Shown here: positions 33,887-48,800 of the stretch, in pieces | Numbering within the stretch: the stretch's first letter is position 1 | Layout of the letters: every line of letters starts with the position of its first letter | DNA from: Choristoneura fumiferana | Taxonomy: Eukaryota > Arthropoda > Insecta > Lepidoptera > Tortricidae | DNA: 64,000 bases | Direction of reading: 5' to 3' | Assembly (NCBI RefSeq): GCF_025370935.1 | Contig: NC_133493.1 | Location: 1,248,845-1,312,844, forward strand | Position numbers and translations under genes: made by a program | The notes under the pieces: model-generated | The model's input: only the letters and a program-made list of their open reading frames with translations | What the model was told of the DNA's origin: nothing | The model's database searches: none

Positions 33887-36800
33887 AGCCGAACCTTGTT
33901 TTGCAGGCGGCTGCCTCATAATGGCGGTCAACTCTCTCATCTACCTGAACCAGTCCGTGCCCCCGTACGGAGTGTCCCTCAACAGTATCGCCACGCACAC
34001 CACCAATTTTCCACTCAGTAAGTATTAAGATAAGTTTTTGTGATCAATTTCTTGATACACACTTTTTTTTGCATAAAGTACCCTGTGGCATATAATATTT
34101 CAATTATGGCATCTATGAAAAATTATTTTGTATTGTAACAATATAGATATTAAATGAAAGCCAATAGTTAGATCATTCTAAATATAAGTATCTTATAATA
34201 CCTTTAACCCACCGTTTTACAGAAATATAAAAAAAAAATGCTTTGCACTCGACACGAGCACCGCGAGAGTTTCAAAGCGACACGAGTATCATAAATATTG
34301 GACGTTTCTAGGGATCCAAGAGGGCGTGTGTATAACTCTGGACGGCGCGTGCGTGGCGCCGCTGGGCGAGGGCCGGCTGGCGCTGTCGCTGAAGGGCGGC
34401 CAGCTGTACGTGCTGACGCTGCTGGCTGACTCCGTGAGGAGCGTCCGGAGCGCCCATCTTGACAGGGCCGCTGCCTCCGTGCTCACTACTAGCGTATGTA
34501 TCGCTGTCTCTCTCCTGTGTAACGCTCGACGGTACAGGGAACCTGTGAATTCTAATTTAACCCACCTTTTCTTTCAAAATGTATTTATTTTCACATCTTA
34601 TGCTCGTAAAGTTCGTGTTTATGCTGTATCAAGGCGACATAAAATTACTTTTTATGCTCTTGTGCATAAAATCAAATCTTCTTCTAAGACCAACTTAAGA
34701 CCAAGGTAATCAGATGTCAACAGCCACAAACAAAAAAGTTTCTACACATTTTTTAATATTTTTTTAATTTATATAAAACTAAAAATCAATCAAATCAATA
34801 AAAATAAATATTAAAATTAAAAAAATAGAATGATTATATTTTTTATGTATTAAAAAATAAAAGAAACATAGAAAGTGAATTACTGTTTCCACTGTTGCTA
34901 TTTCATTTCCTCGCAATCTAAGTGAAAAGCAGAGTGTAAATCTCGAGCATTAAATCCATTTTCCCCTCGACGTACCCGTATCGTACCGGCTCGGGTGGCT
35001 ATATGTACGTCTTGGGAAAAATGGCTCGTTTTATGCTCTTGTTATACAATCTACTATTTTTTTTCATACAAATTTTATGAGTCAGTTGTGACGCCCATAC
35101 CGAGTGTATGAAAGAAACGTCACAAATCTGTTATTTTTTGTTTGGGACATTTCATCGATTGTGCACTTGATTGTGATTAGGAAACGCCATATTTTTTCTA
35201 AAATAAAAAAAAGTTTTTGTGAAAATGCCCACTAACGCCATCTAGCGATATTTCGCCTTTCTCGACAGGCGACGACGACAGACTTTCGCCTCACCCCCTG
35301 TAATGGGAGCACCCTATCCGGTCTTATAAACACACACACACACACACACACACAAACATCACGCCTGTATTCCAAATGGGGTAGGCAGAGCACACGAAAC
35401 GTTACCGCTTCGGAGCCACTTTTAGCAATTAGGTTCTAAGTTTGACAAAAACGGTACAATAGTGACGGGTTGCTAGCCTGTCGCCTACGGTATACCTTAA
35501 ACTATCCTCAGTCGCCTTGTACGACATCCACGGAAGAAAAAGAGAGGCGTAATTCTAACCCGACACCACACGGGTCTTATATGTAAACAGTTGACTTTTT
35601 CCTTCTTCATACAACAACATAATATAATTGTCAACTCCTTTTTGTTCACAGATGTGCGTTATCGAAGAGGACTTCCTGTTCCTCGGGTCGCGTCTTGGCA
35701 ACTCCCTGCTGCTGCGAGTGACAGAGAGGGAGAACCGTATGCTCTTCTCTGTCGACAAGCCACTAGAGGCCACCGTTGATTTGACTATTGAGAATGGTAG
35801 GTGCTACACACAGCGCCATCTATCCACTTTCAACCGAGCTAGTAGAGTTCTGATCGGCTATTGGGTGCTCTACTAGTTCGGAGCTTTGTGGATAGATGGC
35901 GCAACGGTGATGTTTTCCCTCGACAACTTTGCATAGCAAAAAGATGGCGAATTCATCTCTGTAACGAATATAATGAAATAAACGAATTTTACTACAGACT
36001 GTATTACAAACGCGAATTATCCTTTCAGAAATGTCTACCTTGAATGTTGGTATTTTTTATATTACCTGGTTCTAATGATCTTCTCTCTCTTTCCAGACAA
36101 AGAATACGAAGCCCAGCAACAGAAAGAGAAGGAGAAAGAATCCGACCCGGCGGCAAAGAAGCGTCGTTTGGACTCCCTCTCCGACTGCATAGCGACAAAC
36201 GTGATAGAGATAAGCGACAAAGATGAGCTGGAAGTGTACGGGAGCGATATACGGACTTCGACACAACTTACTAGTTACGTGTTTGAGGTTTGTATGAAAC
36301 AGATAGATTGTGACATTTATTTTATACTCTAGTGCATAAAGTAAAATCATCGTCAGAGTGAGGCAGTCTGGTGTCAGCAGCCATAAACTCGAGCATTAAA
36401 CCCATTTTTCCCTCAACGTATCTATCAACCCTCGCCGTGCCGACCGCCTATATGAACGTTTCGGGTTAAATTTGTCGTTTTATGCTCTATTATCCTTCAG
36501 GTATGCGACTCCCTCCTTAACGTGTGCCCAATCGGTGACGTGTCGATGGGCGAGCCGCAGCTGCTGTCTGAAGAGTACGGGCGCGGGGAGCCCGCCGTGG
36601 AACTGGTGGCGTGCAGCGGACGGGGCAAGAACGGGGCGCTCACCGTACTGCAGCGGAGCGTGCGGCCGCAACTGATCACCGCCTTCAACCTGCCCGGTGA
36701 GTCACTCGCCTGCCCAGTACGTCATTAAGCCATATCATCTTTATATAGGTTTAGTAACCTTTCACACGACGCTTATCGCTATATCGCTTATCATCGCGTT

Positions 36801-39800
36801 TTGACAGATTTACACGTTTTTGTCGCAAGTGAAACGCTGTTGGCTCGCGCCACTGAAAGGCTAGAGGTCACCCTATGGCGGTGAAAATTCTCCCTTTATG
36901 CACACGGCTATCATTACAAGTTGTAAAATGAATTAATGAGACTACAGGGCGTTGATTCGGCGAGGTCCCAGAGCAACAGAGGCACCAAAAATTTATTTAG
37001 ATAGGCGCCAGGTGTCTCCATCGACAAACGAATGATATGTCTAAATAAAAAAAACAGCCTTAATTAAACATTAATTATAAGTACCTGATGTATGCTACCT
37101 ACAAGTTTGTCGATTAAACTTTTTCTTTCTTTCTTTCTTTTTATCAATACAAACGCACTGTGCCTCAGCGAGGGGGCGCGACGGGTGGGGGCGAGGGAGA
37201 CAGACGCAACACAAACGAAATACAAATGCTTGCATTCTTAAAACGTGGCGTCTTCCTTGCGTTTGTTGAGCGTTTGACTTGCGTTTGTATCGATACAAAC
37301 GAGCACAAAAAAAACGTCGTGTGGAAGGTCCCTTATGCAGCGGCTATGGTGGTGCGGCATTTACGCACATGGCATGTAAGGCCGATTCGGGAGCAAGAAG
37401 GGATTTGGCAGCCAGTACAGTCCACGTATTTGTAAAAGTTAATATTTATATTTTTTGTTGTGTCTTTTTTAATACAGAACTAGTGAATAATGTTTTTTCA
37501 TTGTATTTCATCGGATCAATTCTGCACCCTTCATCTATTTATCATTGTATTTAATCAGATAAGTTCGAATTTATCATTGTATTTAATCGGATGAGTTCGT
37601 GTTTATCTTGCTCAGAAAGGCAGTTAACCTCAGTGAGCTAGTTGAGAAAGTAAGATAGAGAAGATAATAAGATAGAGTGAGAGAGAAAGTAATAAATATG
37701 AACTTTTCAAATAAAATACGATAGGAAACATTTGTTCTCGCCTTGGTAGTACTCGCCCGTTGGTTTGAAGCTCTCCGCACTGGGCGTGGGCCCATAGTCC
37801 AAGCCTTCTCATTCTCAGAACGAGAGAGAGCAAATATTTTCCGAGCTGTCGGTAGACCTCCAACAAGATGGAGCGACGACCTGGTTAAGATCGCGGGATC
37901 GTAATGAATGCGGAAAGCACAAGACCGGTCTGAGTGGAGAGCCTTGGGGGAGGCCTATTCAGCAGAGGACGTCTTTCAGCTGACATGATGATGATGATGG
38001 AATGTTGTGTGAGTGTGTGTCGTGTGTGGCAGGCTGCATCGACATGTGGACGGTGATCGGGGAGCAGGCGGATGGGGCAGGGGCGGCGGCGGGCGCGGGG
38101 GGGGCGCGACGTGCACCGCGACGCAGAGGGTTCCCACGCGTACCTCATACTCACGCAGGAGGACTCTAGCATGGTGACTATAAAACTATATGATTTTCAT
38201 CCATCACACTTGCTCGTCAATGATGTTATTTCATGTCTGTGTACTTAAGGAAAATAGCCTAAATTGTTTTACGGGAGTTACCGTAAACTGCTTCAACTTT
38301 GCCCTCTGGCCCCAACATTGCCCGAGTTGATTTAGAGTCGATAACTTAGCACTCTTATAGGTTTTAAACTTTTATCTACACGGGAATTATTATTACGGGG
38401 GGATAAAAGTTTTAACCTAAAGGGTGCTAAGTTATGGACTCTAAATCGAATCAGGCAATGTTGGGGCCAGAGGGCAAAGTTGAAGCAGTTTACGGTATGG
38501 ATTTACGAATAGTTTTTCCTCCCAATCAAGCTCCTAATGGTGTAAATTGTATTATTTGCCAGCCAGTTCCTTTTGTCGGAGGCATCGCATTGCAAAAGAA
38601 AATGTTTTAAGGTTATTTATTGCAACGAAAGCAGTACAGTATTATCTTTTACACTGAGCCACGTCACTTCTCCCTTGTCTATGGTTTAAATTTTTTTATT
38701 TTTCTCCGTCTGACTGGAGCAAAGGAACTGGCTCATGCATACATGTTTATTTAACGTTTGGGCTCCACAGAAAACCAGCGTTCCTGCACATAGTTGCTTT
38801 AGTTACAAAATTCCTGTGTGGAAATCCCAAAATTTATATCGTAATCTTCATTGAGGTGTTGTGTTAAGAACAACTATCCTATGTGTTATTTCAGACATCC
38901 AGCTATCTACATACCAAATTTCAAGACTCTAAGCCCAGCGTAATCTGGCGCGCGGCAATGAATGGGTAAAGAGCTTTACAGACTGCAATGCAGGATAATG
39001 AATAGATTTCTTTTTCCCTAAATGGCAACAGTGGCATAGATAATAGATCGCTCGTTTTTGGCTCGAAATTCAAACTTGTGATTTTATTTTGCTTAATATA
39101 CAAAATGTACACACTCAACATCATATTTTCTCAAGTTTTTCGCGATTCCCAAGGTCAAAGAATCGAATCCAGAGAAATAATGCGTTGTTTGGGAGAAACG
39201 TGTCAAAATGGTTTTGTAGAGCGCCATCCTGCTCTGTCTCGTTTTTTTGTCCCGTTCTGGCGGTTCACTTTTATATTATAGATGAAAAGTGCAGTAGGCC
39301 AAAGGTATATTTGAAAAGCATGTTTGTCATTATACGTTATGTCGTCAGATACTGCAAACGGGTCAGGAGATCAACGAAGTGGACAGTTCCGGGTTCATGA
39401 CGGGCGCGCCCACCGTGTTCGCCGGCAACCTCGGGAACTGCAAATTTATGGTGCAGGTCACCACCACCGCCATACGGCTTATCAAAAGTGAGTCCATATA
39501 TCATCATTACAACCTATTGAGGTACGTGGTACGTCCCACTGCTGGGCACAGGCCTCCTCTCATAGTTCTCACAAGGGCCCAGCGCGGATCGGGTACTACG
39601 CATATCATTGAATGAGGGATATCGCGTATGAATTCACCGCTAGAGGCGCTAGTGTAGCGTGAGGTCTCCGAAATGTCAAATCTCATAGTTTTTGGGTGAG
39701 CTACGCGGGTTTATTTATAATTAGAATAATTTTGTGAATATTTTGCAATATCTGAAATTAATTATGGCAAATATGCTTTCCGGGGCAATGAATGTCTGTG

Positions 39801-42800
39801 TTTTGAGACAGTTTTGTCTTTCGGAAACCTTTGTCCTCCCTTTTTTCCGAACAAAACGGGGACTATGCAACACTATGGCATGCTCGATATTTTTATGGCA
39901 CGGTTTTAAGGTGTATTCAATATGATTTTAATCTAAACTTTGTTTTCACGCCCGTAATAACAGACTTTGAAAGCCATACTTAAAAACCTCACGCAACAGT
40001 GCGCCATCTGGTGAGACAAAAAACGATAGCCCTCATTGCTTCGAAGGTTTCCTGACGTTTCCTTTCACTGTAAAGCTCGTGGTGAATTTAAAACGTAACT
40101 TCGCACGTGAGCTTGGAAAAACTCAGAGGTGCGAGCCCGGGATTGAACCTACGATCCTCTGCTTGAGAGGCAATAGGATAAACCACTAAGCCTTCATATA
40201 TGTACATCCCTGTTTATTTGTTGGCTACTTCATGACGCATAAACCGCTGAACCGATTTAGATGAAATTCAGTATACAGATAGTTTGCATCCCGGGGAAGG
40301 ACATAGGATAGGTTTTATCCCGGAAAATTCTATACTTCCCGCGGGATAGTGTAAACCGAATTGTACGCGGACAAAGTCGCGGGTAACGGCTAATAATGTT
40401 ATAAATACGAGTTTTTTTTTTTATTCGACTGGATGGCAAACGAGCAAGTGGGTCTCCTGATGGTAAGAGATCACCACCGCCCATAAACATCTGCAACACT
40501 AGGGGTATTGCAGATGCGTTGCCAACCTAGAGGCTTAAGATGGAACGCCTCAAGTGCCAGTAATTTGTTTGTTTGTTACTCCATCACGTCTAAACCGTTG
40601 AACCGATTTAGATATTTCACTTGAGGTATTTCATCTTAGGCCTCTAGGTTGGCAACGCATCTGCAATACCCTTCGTGTTACAGATGTTTATGGGCGGTGG
40701 TGATCTCTTACCATCAGGAGACCCCCTTGCTCGTTTGCCATCTAGTCAAAAAAAAAAAAAAAAAGATAAAATTCGGTATACAGATAGTTTGAGTCTCGGG
40801 GAAGGACATATAGCATAGTGTTTATTCCGCAAAATTGCATAGCGATTGACGCATTCAATGCAGACGAAGTGGGAAGCCCCTTTACTATGTGTGGTGTTCT
40901 ATGAGGAGTTCATCATCCATCATCCCAGCCTATATACGTCCCACTGCTGGGCACAGGCCTCCTCTCAGAACAAGAGGGCTTGGGCCATAGTTCCCACGCG
41001 GGCCCAGTGCAGATTGGGAACTTCACACGCACCATTGAATTTCTTCGCAGGTTTGTGCAGGTTTCCTCACGATGTTTTCCTTCACCGCAAAGCTCGTGGT
41101 AAATTTCAAATGTAATTCCGCACGTGAATTTGGAAAAACTCAGAGGTGCGAGCCGGGGTTTGAACCCACGACCCTCTGTTTGAGAGGCGATAGGTCAAAC
41201 CACTAGGCCACCACGGCTCACTCGCGGCTATGAGGAGTTATTTGATTGTATTGTATTGTAGACGGAGTGCAGTTGCAGTCAATCCAGCTGGAGTGGACCG
41301 CGCAGTACGCATGCGCGGCCGACCCTACGTGTGCGCCGTCTCCACCTGCGGCCGCGCGCTCGTGCTCGCGCTCCGAGAGTTCCGCGGCAAGGACGGCATG
41401 GTGAGGGAACACCTTTTGATCACTTGAAAACTATACATAACTTAGAGGGAAAAGTGGAAGGGAAGCGGAAAAGAGGGAGGCCTAGGATTGACTAGAGTAC
41501 GGTCGCGGTACTCTGTCACTCGCGCGTGAATATTTGACGTCGCAATCAAATTTCTGAACATTCGCGAGCAACAGAGACACATAGTGAAAGGTCGTTGTAC
41601 GAAAATCTTCGTGCTCCGCGACCAGTTCTTATACGAAGCAAATAAAGGAGAAGATAGTCTTGTCGTTTAAGGAGGTTAAGGAGGCAGCTTTGAGTAGAGA
41701 GAAGTGGAGTGCTGTTCCTCGGCTACACCGACAAGAGTCAACTCTTAAATAAGAAGATTAAGGGGCCGTTTCACCATCCATTGATTAGCGTTAACCGACG
41801 GTTAAATGTGATGCCGTCTCCGTCTATTCGAACAAAACAAATAGAGACGGCATCACACCTAACCGCCAGTTAACACTAATCAATGTATGGTGAAACAGCC
41901 CCTAAATATTTACTGTTCCTGCGAGCTTATGATAGCGTAGAGCTAGTCTATGTAACAATGCGTCCGTCTCCACACTGTAAGAACACACATCCACAAACCC
42001 AACTATCAACACCACCACACTACGGCGACGCGTTTCGAACTCAACCAGAGTTCATCATCAGAGCAACACCACCGTTCACCATGCTACAAGAAATGAAATG
42101 TTTTAGTATAATGACAGCGTAGTGTGGTGGTGGTGATAGATTTGTGTGATACGTGTGCGTTCTTACAGTGTGGAGGTAAAGGTGCTGCGTGAACAATCAT
42201 TTGTTGCATAGACGCAGCTATCGCAAGGTCACGGGTGAGCAAAGTAATTGTTTATAGTTCACTATTATTTATCGCTAAAGGCTACCTTTCTACCAGAGAT
42301 GTGCGAGGAGCTTTTCTATTCGTTCATGACAAACACATTCCTCCATCTCAGGTTTAAACGCAGCCTAAAAGTGCGGCCACATGAAGTCGCTCGTCGCTCG
42401 TTTGCAGCGTTAAATGTGGCCATGAACCCATTCTGAATTTTCCGCGACTCGAAAAATTAGCGTAAAGAAGGCTGCTTTCAGGAATGATCTTGGTCTTGGA
42501 AGGTGATTTCTTAATCTTATTTAGTAGCAGTCGCGGCAGTGGCACAATTAAATGGAATTTGAGTATTTTTGCCGAAATTGAAGAGGTTTTTTCTTTCCAG
42601 CGATAAAGCTCAACGTTTTCAGCTTTATCGCTATATGTCACGTGACCAGATTAGACGCTGGAAACGAGCGTCGAGCGACAGCATGTGGCCGCGTCTTAAC
42701 GCAGGACACTGCAACTTTTCCCCCATTTGACATTGTCCTCTGTTTAATACAACGTGTGTGTGTGTGTATGTGTGTGTCAGACGGCGCGGCTGGCGCCGAC

Positions 42801-45800
42801 GCGTCAGCCGGTGCCGCACCGGCCGGCGCTGGTCAAAGCCACGCTGTACCGGGACCTCAGCGGGCTGTTCACTTCTGCTGACGTGGACCAAGTGCAGGTA
42901 CTGACATGACAATCATGTTACACTAATCACCTACTGTTTATTGAAGTTAAATTTATTGCAGACAATACATATGTCTGTAGGTACACGATCAATAATAAAC
43001 TACTAATTGAATTAAATTGAATTGAATTACCTACAGATCAAGTTGAATCAAATTGAATTGAATTACATTACTAATTGAATTGTATTATAAATTGAATTAA
43101 ATTACACATGGAATTGAATTACATTACACATGGAATTGAATTAAATTACAAATTAAATTGAATTTGCGAATCAAATTGAATTTAATTTAAAATTAACTTA
43201 TTTTGTAAAATATGTATCGTAAAATGTATCTTTACGTTTATTTATTTATTTATTCCAACAAAAAAAATTACAGTTAGACACCAATGCGCTGTAAAATTCA
43301 AATTATACAAAGCAAAAAAAAACATTTAGAAAAAAAAACTATGATTGTGTTAAAGAATGAGTCACTCAGGATTTCACTTTTTATTCCTGTTTGTTTTAAT
43401 TATATAAATAATCTACTTAGGACGTCCACCAACGAGATGGACGGATAATTTGGTTAAAGCCACGGGTCCACGGTGGACTTAGGCCGCTTCCAACCGAAAC
43501 ACCTGGGGCCTATGTCCAACAGTGGACGTCCTAAAGCTAATATAAAGATGATGATAACAAATAATTGCAGGTCAAAGGCGAGTTCACGGGCAAGATGAAA
43601 GGCAAGAAAAAGAATGTGAAAGCGGAAGGCTTCCTCCCAGGCACCGTGTACGAGCTGAACGACGAAGATGAACTCCTGTACGGGGGGGACCAGACCCCCG
43701 CCTCCATGGCTAGCGTGAGTTATAAACATACTATTGTTTTGATTTACAGTCATTGAGTACGAATGGAAAGTCGATAACTCGAAATTATATATCCAATCAG
43801 AAAAATACCAAGAAAAATAACAAGGAAAACTGAGCATCTAAAATGGAACTTTGTCCTGCGGTAGACAAATTTGATATAGTCCGTAAGAAATAATGTCCAT
43901 TTTGTATTGACTTACACTCAGAAAAGTAACCATTTCGACCGCTTACTTCCTCAACCTCGTAACTACCCGAATTGTATACAACAAATCAACACTATACATG
44001 AACATAAGACTACTCTTAATATGAAGATGATTGTAGCCATTTAATTTTAGCCACATACGAGGTTGAGAAAGTAAGCGGTCGATTTGTAAAAATGCATCAC
44101 ATGAGGTAATTCGTTTCGAGTTTCGAAGCTACATTTGGTCGTAACTCATATTGAAAATACAAACTGAAATATAGATGCATAGAAAAACCAGAACCAGCGC
44201 TGGGAATCGAACTCAGGTCCTCGGCATTCCGTGCCACGTGCTATACCACTACACCACCACTGGGCAGTGATACAGACACGAATTTCTCCTACGCACCACA
44301 TACAGTGGTGGTCATGTAATTAAGAACGATTTGAAGTTCCAGATTATTTTTAACTAAATCATGTCATGTGTAGTCGTGGTTCCTTCTTAGAAGTAACTAG
44401 TTACGTTATGAAATAGCCACATGAATAGAGCAAACGGGATTAAGAATAAATAATAAAATTGCTGTCATTTTTTTACAAATTTTGTGTTTATTTTCTTTAG
44501 TAACAAATTCAAATAGTAATGAAGCTGGACAAATAATTAAGAACGATTTATTGAACTGTTCGAAAGTTTTTTATTTGAAACTTAGATTAACTAAATCACA
44601 CTAACGTGAAGTTTGTACACAAAAAAAAGCAATGTAATACATTTTAACTAAAATTAATAGTTAGTAGCATGTCCACGGCTTTTTATTACTGCCTTACACC
44701 GGCGAGGCATTGAATCTATAAATTTTTGACATTTCGCGAGAGAGATAGAGTTCCATTCTTCTAAGAATACGTCATACAGTTCTCTTAAATTGCCACACTG
44801 TCGATTTGAAACCTTTTTCTTGACTTCGCACCAAAGATGCTCTATTGGGTTAAGATCGGGGCTGTTGGCTGGCCAATCTAAGACAGAAACTGGTTGCGAT
44901 GTGAGGAATTCCTTAACGGTACATGCAGTATGCTTGGGATCATTGTCGTGCTGGAATGTCCAAATAACCGGAAGCACGCCTTCTGCATATGGTAACATTG
45001 TTTCTTCCAGTATGTTTTTGTATTGAAATTGATCCATGTTTCCTTCTATCAGCCTAACAGGTCCAACACCATGTCACTCACTTTTGTGTACTTTGGGTCG
45101 AATGCTTTATTTGGAGGCCGTCTTACATATCGTTTGCCATCAGAACATACCCTATTTATTTAAGTCTCGTCAGAAAAAATAACGTTTTTCCACTGTCTGA
45201 CTGTCCAGTTTTCATATCTTCTTGCAAATGCAAGCCGGGCTTGCCTATGACACCGTTTCAACATAGGCACCTTCCTTGCTATCCTTCCGTGCAACTTTTC
45301 TTCTACCAAACGCCTTCGAATAGTGCGTGCCGAGATTGCTGAAGGGTTGTTTTCGCCAAAATATTCTTTTCTCAACTCATTAGACCCTTTAAAAGGATTT
45401 TGTTTTGCCAAACGAACGATATTTCGATCATCTCGACGAGATGACTTTCTTTGTTTAGGTACACGCGGAACATTTGAAGTAGTTTGATACGTGGCAAAAT
45501 GCTTTATGGCGTGGAAAACCATAGTTTTTGAACATTGCAGATGATCGGCTATGTGTTTATACGACCAATTCTTGTCGCGAAGTTTTAGTATTACTTCTCT
45601 TGTAGATTTATCACAACTTTTATTTTTCCCCATTGTTTTTATATGAAGCAATCGCCTTTAAGACTATTACGGCACTAAATGGCGCCAAAATTATTCGAAT
45701 AATAACCTAAAACCACAAAGCGGCGGTCCGTTCTCTATTTAAATTTGAATAAAAAATAAACTATTCAGCGTTCTTAATTATATGACCAGCCAGTAAGTAG

Positions 45801-48800
45801 TAATACTAGGTTTAGATGTAATGTATAAAGTTTATCTATTTATTTTTTAGCCAATTATATGTATAAATGAATTTACCGCTAGTACGGAAAAGTTTTACGA
45901 TACCGAGAGAAGTACAAAAATATACATGCAGTTAGTAACACTTGTCAGTTTGAAAAAATCTTCTCTATAAAAAATCGTTCTTAATTATATGACCACAACT
46001 GTATCTCAGCTTGTTTGTTTTCTTATTTAGTCACTTAAGCAGCACACTAGCGACATCTATGCTGTAGCCCTCATCGAGATACTTTCAATTAACACAGACT
46101 ATATTAACAACGCATTCACTGCCAACTGACTTCCACTGGTGCCACCGACGCACGTGTGCGTTCAAAATGTATGAATAATTATGACAGCGGCACTGGGCAA
46201 AGTTCCGGAAACGCATATGTGCGTCGGTGGCAGTGAATGCGTTAATGCGCATTTAATTTTGCTCCTAATATTAACTAGGCAAAATTCAGTTCGGGCTTAG
46301 TTAATTAATAACGAAATGAAATTGGATTCTAAGGGGCTGTTTCACCATCCATTGATTAGCGTTAACCGACGGTTAAATGTGATGCCGTCTCCGTCTATTC
46401 GAACAACACAAATAGAGACGGCATCACACCTAACCGCCAGTTAACACTAATCAATGGATGGTGAAACAGCCCCTAAATATTATCTTTCAGCACAATTACA
46501 TTTTAACAAAGTTCACATGTGGTAGAAATTCAAAATTCACATTTTTCTTCTTTTTTTATGATTATGGCGTTATAAATTATTAAGCTCTATGTCGTACTAC
46601 GCCATACGCTAGTCTTTCTCCCACAGATAATGTTAGAAGAGCAATCGCTGAACCCGGGCGTGCCGCGGCGCGTGTCGCGCTGGTGGAAGCGCCATCTAGC
46701 GGAACTGAAGCCGAGCTACTGGCTGTTCGTGGTCCGCAACAACGGCAACCTCGAGATATACTCCCTGCCCGAGATGAGACTTAGCTTTTTGGTGCGGGAC
46801 GTCTGCGCCGGCGAACGGGTTAGTAAGAGACAGTATACAGTAGTAGGTTAGCTCGTTTGCATTCGAGCGAGTGACGAGACGTGTCGCAAGGCAAGTCTCG
46901 TCGCGCTTCGGGAGTTGTTATTTTGGGCACGACTCAAGGGAGCTACTACGAAAATCGATGTTCGTATCGTAACCGTTCCTCTCACTAATTTCTCTTGTTT
47001 TAAACAACGCCATCTATCGGCAGTGCGTTCCGACGCATAAGAATTTTTCTATCAGAAACTCGTGTCGTAAACAACGCCATCTATCGGCAGGTGCTAGCAG
47101 ACAGCTTGGAGTCAGTCCCGCAGCCGTCGCAGACCGAAGAGGAAGAGTTGAACCTGCCGCAGAGCAGCGAAGTGGATAAGCTTAAGGAGATGCTGGTCGT
47201 GGGCGTGGGGAACAAGGGCACCAGGGTGCTTCTGCTCATGCGGTGCGACGGAGACACGCTCATGCTGTACCAGGTATAGAAAGAAAGAGAATGCTATTTA
47301 ATGAATTAGGCGTTTCTTTGCTGAGCTCTTCATCAATGAACTGAAAAAATTACTCTGCCCACCCGCGACCTTATGATAGCTACGTTTATGCAAGAAATGT
47401 GTGCTCATGCAGTTCCTCCCCCTCCACACTGTAAGAACTCACACAAACCCCATCTATCACCACCACTACACTACCCTGACTAGTGTTGCTCTGGAGATGA
47501 GCTCTGACTGAGTTCGAAATTTCCTTGGATGTTTGAGAATATTATTTAAGATATATCTGAACTAAATGTAACATTTATCATTTATGTCACAGGCGTACAA
47601 GTACCCGCGCGGCAACCTGAAGCTGCGTTTCTCGCGCGTGTCCGTCGCGTTTCCGTTCGGCTACCGCAGCGCGACCATCACGTCGCCCGACGATAGCTAC
47701 GAAGCCGCCACGCTCCGGGAGAACGTCAGGCAGTTGCGATACTTTGGTACGTGACATCCGCAGGGGAATCATCATCATCATCATCTCTTATCTCGGCTTA
47801 CGTTGCACTGCCTCTCCAAATATGAGCGCTTGGAGGGTTTGGTACAGTCAAGGGCAAAGATATCGACACGGCCAAAGTTGCAAAAATATGTATACACGGC
47901 CTTAATGTTAAGTGCATAGAGTCGCGTATACATATTTTTGCAACTTTGGCAGTGTCGATATCTTTGCCCTTGACTGTACGTACAACATTGCGATGGTTTT
48001 GTTGCTATGTTTCAATTGGATGGGGTAAAATTGAAACAGTGTTATTCAGCAACATAATGCTGAGTGTTGCCCTATTTATAATATATACAGGGTGTAACAT
48101 TCATATAGGTCAGTATGGGAAAGTCTGAAACTATAAGACATACGAAGGTCTGTTCTTAGGAACGATGTCTTCGATTTTAGAAGAAAAACTGCATTCATAC
48201 ATTTACAAAAAAAAAACTTACTCGGTTCGGGAATCGAAACCGGTCATTTTGAAAAATAAAAAATAAATTATTTCTATTTCGATATCGGTAGTGCAGTTCA
48301 TAAGCAATAAATGTTACTATGAAGTACGTATATCTATATTCTTTAATAATGTAAGTATTATTTTTAAAACATGCGGGTTCGATTCCCGAGCCGAGTACAA
48401 GTTTTTGAAAATGTATGGATGCAGTTTTTCTTGTTATTAAAATCGATGGCATGTTTCCTAAGAACGGCTCTTCGTATGTATTATAGTTTCAGATTTTACC
48501 ATACTGACCGATATGAATGTTACACCCTGTATAACTTATTGTATTTGTTGTTCTCAAATGTAGGGACCGTTTGTTCTTTTCTGTGTAGGTATGAAATAAC
48601 ATACGGACATGACAAATGGACGACGAAAGTCATGTCTAATGTCCATGTTGTGCCAGCTCCCGCAATAGTCGGGGGCTCTGCGCTAGAAGTTGTTGACGAC
48701 TATGTATACCTAGGACAAACGGTCCAGTTAGGTAGGTCGCGAAACTGAAGTGGCAATGGGCGGGGCACATTGGTCGCAAGACTGATGGCCGATGGGGTCA

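Larger units (their letters stand above)
44303..46001 (-). mobile_element. Tc1-like transposon with IR/DR ends, inactive
   Basis: TA target duplications at 44301-44302 and 46002-46003. TIR CAGTGGTGGTCATGTAATTA / complement. Each end carries a second internal copy of TAATTAAGAACGATTT (44526-44550, 45765-45790), i.e. the IR/DR layout with two binding sites per end. The minus-strand transposase has an N-terminal HTH region (45651-45160), FSDET (first D), HDNDPKHTA (second D) and NPIEHLW (E). It is broken by a TAA directly after FSDET and by an internal deletion near 45073-45077. Confidence 0.93.

Noticed and set aside
33843..34028. Frames encoding long runs of Asp, His or Met
   Set aside because: They are translations of the (GAT)n tail of a SINE in three frames, not proteins.
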